Source of the DNA: Verrucomicrobiota bacterium
Lineage (GTDB): Bacteria > Verrucomicrobiota > Verrucomicrobiia > Opitutales > Seribacteraceae
Reading direction: 5' to 3'
NCBI GenBank assembly: GCA_014382645.1
Contig: JACNJI010000153.1
Span: 1 to 9,296 of the forward strand
Length of the DNA: 9,296 bases
A program made the position numbers and the translations under genes. This document shows, piece by piece, positions 5,901 to 9,296 of this stretch. Numbering within the stretch: the first letter of the stretch is position 1; every line of letters starts with the position of its first letter. The notes below the pieces were generated by a model. It was not told the DNA's origin and did no database searches. It worked only from the letters and a program-made list of their open reading frames with translations.

Positions 5901-6860
5901 GTTGTTGGAAAAAGAAAAGTCGTACCCTATGCTTCCATAGCTATTGGAATGGGAAGCGGGCTGATTTTCAGAAAACATCTGCACGCGAAAATAAAAAGAG
6001 CGTTCCCAGTTTGCTTCAAATTCTATTTCAATAGCATCTTTTTCGGGAAGTATCCGACTTAGACTTCCTGATGCACTCGCAACCAGTCCGCCACCCTCGT
6101 ATCTCCAAGCGTTCTTACTACTGGGTTTCCAACCGGAAAATCCGTATGAGGCATCGTATAGGCTTTCGTGACTTGGAGGCAATAGGATGATCGAGGTGAT
6201 TTTTTCTCTTAGTGTTTCCAAAACTCCAGCAAAGTCGGTTTTCACGGCTACGGTCTCTGCATCGACTTTGGTCAGGTGCCCTCTTAAGCGATCTCCGTTG
6301 GTGAATTTCAGCAACACTTTGCTGCCTTTTTCGGAGGTTGGCTTTTTTTTAGGAGCGGTACGCGGGGCAAGTTCGATCGAGTCGACTGCGGAAAAGCGAA
6401 AAGACAGTGGATTGGCGGCCGATTCGTTCTCCCATTGGAGAAAACGATTGGCTGTTAGCTCAATCAATTGCCCTCTGATTTGTGAACCATCGAAGAGGCG
6501 GAGGTGGTCCGATGAGTCTATATCTTCCGATACACCTTCGGACTGGTCAGATGAAGTGGCCGCATTCCATGAAACATTTGGTGTGTTAACCACTCGAATG
6601 CGTCCCACTCCTCCTCCTTCAATCAAGATTTCGGCTTTTGCCTGAACTTGCACCGCTTGTGGTTTGACATTGAGTTGGATTCGAACGGTTTGGGCTTCCA
6701 CTTTTGGATCGAGGGGAGTGGCGACCTTCAAATCGATGATCGTATTGGCTTCTGCATTTAGCTGCAGTTTCGGTGCAACTTTAACTTCTTGACCTGATGC
6801 GGTAGAAAAACTTGCATTCAGCAGAACTATTCCTGCAAGAGTTGTAGATAATGTCGTCAT
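2958..6860 (-). CDS. Secreted giant FGE-sulfatase / WD40 protein, 1300 residues
   Basis: The start is ATG 6858-6860, which overlaps the upstream TGA as ATGA; a longer TTG start at 6948-6950 lies inside the upstream gene and is unlikely. In this numbering: signal peptide about 1-23 (cut after ASG); a beta-rich region 24-117; two 'NGD' beta modules at 118-165 (LRLFDGSQIRGQL) and 181-227 (LLKFTNGDRLRGHL); a LamG/concanavalin-like domain about 230-415; a third module 432-475 (RVNLVNGDSTASEIG) and perhaps a degenerate fourth; a helical segment 534-586 ending RGWLWGRL, the motif that precedes WD40 repeats in many PVC proteins; WD40 blade 1 about 589-640; an FGE-sulfatase domain (LPTEAEWEYACRAG near 724, MHGNLWEW 791-798, LRGGSFN 831-837); and WD40 blades from 911 to about 1270. 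The FGE domain has C843 but a Val where catalytic FGEs carry their first active-site Cys, so formylglycine-generating activity is doubtful and a binding role more likely. Its N-terminal segment, PIPAGSFLLGS, lies after its C-terminus (about 896-906), so the domain is permuted. Third gene of the visible operon, probably periplasmic or surface-exposed. Confidence 0.8.
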   Translation of the reverse strand: MTTLSTTLAGIVLLNASFSTASGQEVKVAPKLQLNAEANTIIDLKVATPLDPKVEAQTVRIQLNVKPQAVQVQAKAEILIEGGGVGRIRVVNTPNVSWNAATSSDQSEGVSEDIDSSDHLRLFDGSQIRGQLIELTANRFLQWENESAANPLSFRFSAVDSIELAPRTAPKKKPTSEKGSKVLLKFTNGDRLRGHLTKVDAETVAVKTDFAGVLETLREKITSIILLPPSHESLYDASYGFSGWKPSSKNAWRYEGGGLVASASGSLSRILPEKDAIEIEFEANWERSFYFRVQMFSENQPASHSNSYGSIGYDFSFSNNRLNLQVAKRKKGQLTRETIGSAVIQDLLSLKSARFRIYGNRKTKEFAVWLDDRKMASWKDGDEEFIPMGNTVSFYNQGGSSFLRLNETSISGWEGDYTPVEEPSPEEKATTRVNLVNGDSTASEIGNLVDGNLQMKTKRGIFNTPVERIRSIHFPQKGGLTTKTASERIWLTGSSGNLALNLTAIRNGMAKGENPNFGLVEISMSRVRRLACNIHLLELEKYLAQLRLARRALEARNLETANQILQKTDPAMRGWLWGRLAFHAKALSSREILSFAPHPESGLAGASFAEDSETILTVGKDATFGLWNGHARLASGKIKGSESLHGELGRFPNETQRFTTISRDFWLGQFEVTQEQYEKLVGENPSTRKSPKFPVEKMSWFDATEYCKLLNKKFPPANGYVYRLPTEAEWEYACRAGINGPFAGSSITSIPNDDTAYSEHLAQIAWFSENSNNAPHAGGEKDANAYGLHDMHGNLWEWCLDHVELNKQNMLKSRIPGGVDPFITEGRWRSLRGGSFNVGFNRCRSAYRGANDPGVKRDDRGFRVALAPDLSPEANVTKVLVDKPHLVQELGLRLMPIPAGSFLLGSPEKLPGGCAVSVPKTDLILTGNAKGELYLSDLAGRPPRNVGPRLPAAITALAASPDGKLLFTGCSDGSTHLVSLAEGKKISSFSDHKSPVTTVAFSPKKNLMASCELAGKAVIRTREAESKPVFLEGHSARFDNIDFSPDGTRVLTSGPGAPPALWSSSDGAFILHLRVELEDVVTARFARDGKGISVACRSGRILLCETSTGLSYNRITLPGKELADLHYSPEGNRILVVTQEGLCSIRSVPQAEAIRIVAKDGSLTSSPDYYFDLARYNASPSLLPSTLEAFLRKHGQKMDGDTLPRGCSQSPDNAWILTTADGALRLWRAETGKLEANLAEKLSAPFEACAFSPDGLFATGRLASGQILAYPAFPQSDSANSDLLPNADLIRSWFNSSPPR
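4131..4931 (-). other. Permuted FGE-sulfatase block inserted between WD40 blades
   Basis: This 801-base, 267-codon block within the giant gene is the FGE-sulfatase domain in order C-part then N-part. It begins LHGELGRFPNETQRF (the piece that normally follows 'GSPE') and runs through RGFRVAL. After a linker it ends LRLMPIPAGSFLLGSPEKL, the usual opening of an FGE domain. Outside it, ASGKIKGSES on the left joins LPGG- or PGGCAVSVPKTDL on the right to give a plain WD40 blade boundary. The reading frame stays open across both junctions. Confidence 0.6.
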
Positions 6861-7852
6861 CTTTCGTAAATCGGTAGATACCTGTAGTTTAGTGCTAGCG
6901 ATAGTAGAGCAGCCGAAGTGGAGAAGGCTTTTCCGTAATTCCCGTTCCAACTGCCGTCGTCGGATTGGGTGGCAAGAAGTTGTTTTACGTTTTTGGAATT
7001 CCAGACCCGCCAGAGAGAGGGGTCTGCTCGGAAGACTGCTTGGGATGTGTAGTAAAGGCTATAGAACTTGTGGCCTTGGCCGTCATGCGCGGCATTTTCC
7101 ATTAGGTATTTAACGGACTGTTTGTAAGCTTTTGAATCGGTGTCCTTGGATAGAGCCAATACGAGGCATCCTATGGCTGATCGAGGTTGGTTGGGACCGC
7201 TTGTGGAAGTGTATCCGAAGCCGCCGCTAGAATCTTGGCAGGAGACAAAAAAATTGATGGCTTTTTCAATTGCGGGTTCGGGGACGGATAGTCCAGCATT
7301 TCTGGCGGCAAACAAAGCCACCATCTGGGCACCGGAAACTGTGGTGTCCGCATCCTTACTTTCAGGACCGTATCGCCAAGCGCCCTTTGTATTGCCTTTC
7401 TGTGATCCCAAGATCAGATCGGTTGCCTTTTGTAGCGCGGGACCCAGTCGGAGGTCGTTGGTTATACCGTAGGCTTCCGCCAAGGCGAGAGTGGCGAATC
7501 CGTGATTGTACATGGAAGAGCCAATATAGCCGGTTTTCTTGTCTTGGCGGGCAAGGATGTAGTCCAGAGAACGTTTCACGGTTATTCGATAGGGACCGAA
7601 CTCGGGATCATCCCCACGGGCGAGTAAAGCCAAGGTCGCCAGACCCACGACCCCTGCTTCGGAACCGTAGGAATTATCAGACCAGTTGCCACCGTCCGTT
7701 TGGCTCTTGGCAAGGTATCCCAGGCCTTGTTTGTACATCCGGTCGATTTGTCGTACGAGATCGTCATTGGCTTCCTCGAACAATTCCTGCGCCCGGAGGG
7801 AATTGCCGGCAAGAACAGCCAATAGGAAAACCGAAGTAAGAAAGCTTTTCAC
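6857..7852 (-). CDS. Secreted squalene-cyclase-like (prenyltransferase repeat) toroid protein
   Basis: A 331-residue protein with a signal peptide (MKSFLTSVFLLAVLAG, cut near A21-Q22). The rest is six repeats of the alpha/alpha-toroid family shared by squalene-hopene cyclases and prenyltransferase beta subunits. Each has a helix, a 'Q...GG/G.W/F' turn and a small-residue helix: SQTDGGNW (50-57), RQDKKTGYIG (102-111), SQKGNTKGAWRYG (150-162), CQDSSGGFGYTS (205-216), a degenerate copy with GQGHKFYSLYYTSQA (258-272), and TQSDDGSWNGNYG (295-307). The catalytic DXDD of cyclases is missing; the nearest match is DADTT (167-171), a structural repeat position. With about half the length of a cyclase and an export signal, it is more likely a binding or scaffold protein than an enzyme. 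It starts at GTG with GAGGAA 8 bases upstream, that site being formed by the last codons of the preceding gene. Its stop overlaps the next start, so all three genes are translationally coupled. Confidence 0.8.
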   Translation of the reverse strand: MKSFLTSVFLLAVLAGNSLRAQELFEEANDDLVRQIDRMYKQGLGYLAKSQTDGGNWSDNSYGSEAGVVGLATLALLARGDDPEFGPYRITVKRSLDYILARQDKKTGYIGSSMYNHGFATLALAEAYGITNDLRLGPALQKATDLILGSQKGNTKGAWRYGPESKDADTTVSGAQMVALFAARNAGLSVPEPAIEKAINFFVSCQDSSGGFGYTSTSGPNQPRSAIGCLVLALSKDTDSKAYKQSVKYLMENAAHDGQGHKFYSLYYTSQAVFRADPSLWRVWNSKNVKQLLATQSDDGSWNGNYGKAFSTSAALLSLALNYRYLPIYER

Positions 7853-7857
7853 GATTG

Positions 7858-9296
7858 TTATTCCTCGATTTGTCGGAAGTAGTTTTCCATGGCTCTGCGA
7901 AACTCTGGAGGAGGAACTCCCGAAGCTCCCCCTGCCTGTTGGGTTTTCCGGTTCCCGGGGGCAATGCCATCTGCATTACCCGTAGTGTTGTCGTGTTCTT
8001 GGTCCGTATCGCCGCCCTGTTGGCTGCCGCCACCCGTTTGTCCAGGCATCATCCCTTTGCCTTGCCCTGGTTTTCCGCTCGAAAGTTGGCTAAGGAGGAA
8101 CTGTAGAGCTTGCGAGTTTCCGGAGGATGCCCCTTGGGAGCCGGATTGAGCGGCTTCTATGAGAAGATTTATGAGGTCGCTTACGGTGTCACGGGATTGT
8201 GTTTGAGCGAGGGTGGTCGTACTTCCGAACTCTTCTTTCTCCAACCCCGCGGCGGAAGTTGCCATGTAGGTGTGTGCATCGTCAAAAACGGGATTGATCT
8301 CCTCGATCGCCATTTCCACTTGGACCTCGGTGAGATCGGTCATCAATTCCCTCTGGTTTTGGCCGAGAATAAGTGAACGATCCTTACGAACCTCTTCTTT
8401 GAAATGATCTACGAGCAACTTGGTCTTACCGAGAATAGCCTTTTGTTTTTCGCGGATACGAAGAAGGGCTACGAGCTGTGCGGTGAGATCTTTGGCCTCG
8501 CCACCGCCACCACCACCGCCACCGCCACCGCCACCGTCATTCTCTTCTTCAAGCATGTCGGCCCATTCCTCAAAGCGTTCGGCCCAGTGATCCAGATTCT
8601 CGAGTGCGGCAAAAGCGACGTTTTTTCGAATGAGGGTTGATCCGGCTCGCAAGCCATCAATAGCACCTTCCTCTTCCATTCGCTTGCCAACTTCTCCATA
8701 GTTTTTACGGCCTGTTCTTTCGTGAAAGCGGCTTATTTCTCCTTGTAGAAGTTCGGTTTCAATATGAGCCTCATGCTGGGTGTTTTCCAGTTCGCCCTGC
8801 ATCTGGAGTTGCTTCTCAGGTAAAGTGTTCGCGTGCTGTCCGATGGTGTCCGGCAATTGGGAAACAAGAACTTCGCCAAGTCGATTCTCGGTTTTCTGGA
8901 CCTGCCGCAACCGCTGGGCGAGGGTGAGCGCCTCCAGATCGTCAAGTTGTTCGTTTGCTTGCTCCAGTATCTCCCTCAAGTTTTCCAGCGCTTCTTGTTC
9001 GGATTGTTCCGCTTTGGAAAGACTGGGCTTGGCGGAAGAGGGGTTTGCCTTGGCTTCTTCGATTTTGCTTGCCGCTTGAGCCATCTCACCCGATGCGACA
9101 TCTTCCATTTTCCTCATGGTTTCACTCCATCGTTTAAGCGTTTCCTCGTCGAAAAGTGGATTGCGTAGAGCCTCTCGAAGGGCTTCGGCACCCTCTTCTG
9201 CCGCATCGCGAAGATGCCGAGCATTGTCTCTTTGCGATTCAGCTAAGTTTTCCAATGCCTTATCCGATTGTCGTTCGTCGAGTTCATCGAAAGCCT
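7858..9296 (-). CDS. DUF4175-like coiled-coil protein, C-terminal part
   Basis: This frame is open to the right edge, so only the last 478 or so residues are visible; the TTG at 9253-9255 is internal, with coding sequence (AFDELDERQSDKA) before it. The visible part is mainly long amphipathic, Glu/Gln/Ala/Leu-rich helices (about residues 1-250), likely coiled coils, interrupted by a 12-Gly run (about 254-265) and followed by more helix to about 380. A Gly/Ser/Gln-rich flexible segment then leads to a short helical tail, PPEFRRAMENYFRQIEE. This layout, coiled coils plus a low-complexity stretch and a final 'PPeyR..v..YF..l' motif, fits the DUF4175-like proteins of PVC bacteria, whose N-terminal membrane segments would lie off the window. 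In such genomes these proteins sit with MoxR ATPases, DUF58 and von Willebrand A (BatA-like) proteins. The family call rests on layout and the tail motif, not on a domain search. First visible gene of the operon. Confidence 0.65.
   Translation of the reverse strand, partial: AFDELDERQSDKALENLAESQRDNARHLRDAAEEGAEALREALRNPLFDEETLKRWSETMRKMEDVASGEMAQAASKIEEAKANPSSAKPSLSKAEQSEQEALENLREILEQANEQLDDLEALTLAQRLRQVQKTENRLGEVLVSQLPDTIGQHANTLPEKQLQMQGELENTQHEAHIETELLQGEISRFHERTGRKNYGEVGKRMEEEGAIDGLRAGSTLIRKNVAFAALENLDHWAERFEEWADMLEEENDGGGGGGGGGGGGEAKDLTAQLVALLRIREKQKAILGKTKLLVDHFKEEVRKDRSLILGQNQRELMTDLTEVQVEMAIEEINPVFDDAHTYMATSAAGLEKEEFGSTTTLAQTQSRDTVSDLINLLIEAAQSGSQGASSGNSQALQFLLSQLSSGKPGQGKGMMPGQTGGGSQQGGDTDQEHDNTTGNADGIAPGNRKTQQAGGASGVPPPEFRRAMENYFRQIEE
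7861..7866 (-). promoter_or_regulatory. Ribosome-binding site deciding the GTG start at 7852
   Basis: GAGGAA on the minus strand lies 8 bases before the GTG at 7850-7852. It forms the last two sense codons (Glu-Glu) of the upstream gene, whose TAA is at 7858-7860. This fixes GTG as the start and shows tight coupling. Confidence 0.7.
8500..8535 (-). repeat. Poly-glycine microsatellite (GGT/GGC x12)
   Basis: Twelve consecutive glycine codons, mostly alternating GGT and GGC, form a 36-base hexanucleotide-like repeat inside the coiled-coil gene. It makes a flexible hinge directly after an acidic helix end (EEEND). Changes in copy number by slippage would stay in frame if they come in units of three, so hinge length could vary between strains. 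Confidence 0.8.

Noticed and set aside
6861..6950. Longer start (TTG at 6948) for the giant protein
   Set aside because: It would overlap the upstream gene by over 90 bases and place 30 residues before the signal peptide, whereas the ATG at 6860 makes the standard ATGA coupling.
7270..7839. 189-codon plus-strand frame opposite the toroid gene
   Set aside because: It is Arg/Cys/Pro-rich shadow coding opposite clear alpha/alpha-toroid repeats.
8404..8640. Plus-strand frame with a Thr-Ala repeat (TATATATVIL)
   Set aside because: The Thr-Ala repeat is the antisense reading of the poly-glycine tract; the frame has no other support.

Overview
The window looks like chromosomal DNA of a PVC-superphylum bacterium, most likely a Verrucomicrobiota. 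This is inferred from domain content: a DUF4175-like coiled-coil protein, a secreted squalene-cyclase-like toroid and a giant secreted protein with an FGE-sulfatase (SUMF1) domain and WD40 repeats preceded by the 'RGWxW' helical segment common in PVC WD40 proteins. No rRNA or marker gene is present, so the rank stays tentative.

Left end (1-577). This looks like the edge of an integrated element. A partial GC-rich minus-strand reading frame (1-125) runs off the left edge. A plus-strand fragment (140-319) resembles a phage terminase small subunit. A gene-poor stretch (320-549) holds phased direct repeats of TGTCCTGCCA. The element ends at 550-577 with the 3' end of a tRNA-Ser (T loop, acceptor 3' strand, discriminator G, CCA) that has no 5' part: the usual footprint of an attachment site.

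Middle (584-2957). This holds small, mostly unrecognised chromosomal genes. An orphan basic protein (600-1163, minus) and a BamE/SmpA-like lipoprotein (1272-1733, plus) diverge from promoters that sit almost on their start codons. The lipoprotein converges on a second lipoprotein (1966-2409, minus) that carries a free-standing RodZ C-terminal (DUF4115)-like domain; a bidirectional hairpin terminator separates them. An 83-residue orphan (2610-2861, minus) follows, with its own candidate promoter.

Right part (2958-9296, minus strand). This is a tight three-gene run read right to left: the C-terminal part of a DUF4175-like coiled-coil protein, a secreted alpha/alpha-toroid protein 5 bases downstream, and a 1300-residue secreted protein whose ATG overlaps the preceding stop (ATGA). 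In PVC genomes such genes commonly extend MoxR ATPase / DUF58 / BatA (von Willebrand A) clusters, so those genes may lie beyond position 9296. The set would build an envelope-facing, protein-protein interaction complex; its substrate is not known.

The most striking observation is in the 1300-residue protein. Its FGE-sulfatase domain appears circularly permuted: the segment that normally starts such a domain (PIPAGSFLLGS) lies after its C-terminal end, and the whole block (4131-4931) sits between the first and second blades of a WD40 propeller. Rejoining the two outer pieces restores a normal WD40 stretch, and rejoining the two inner ends restores a normal FGE sequence.
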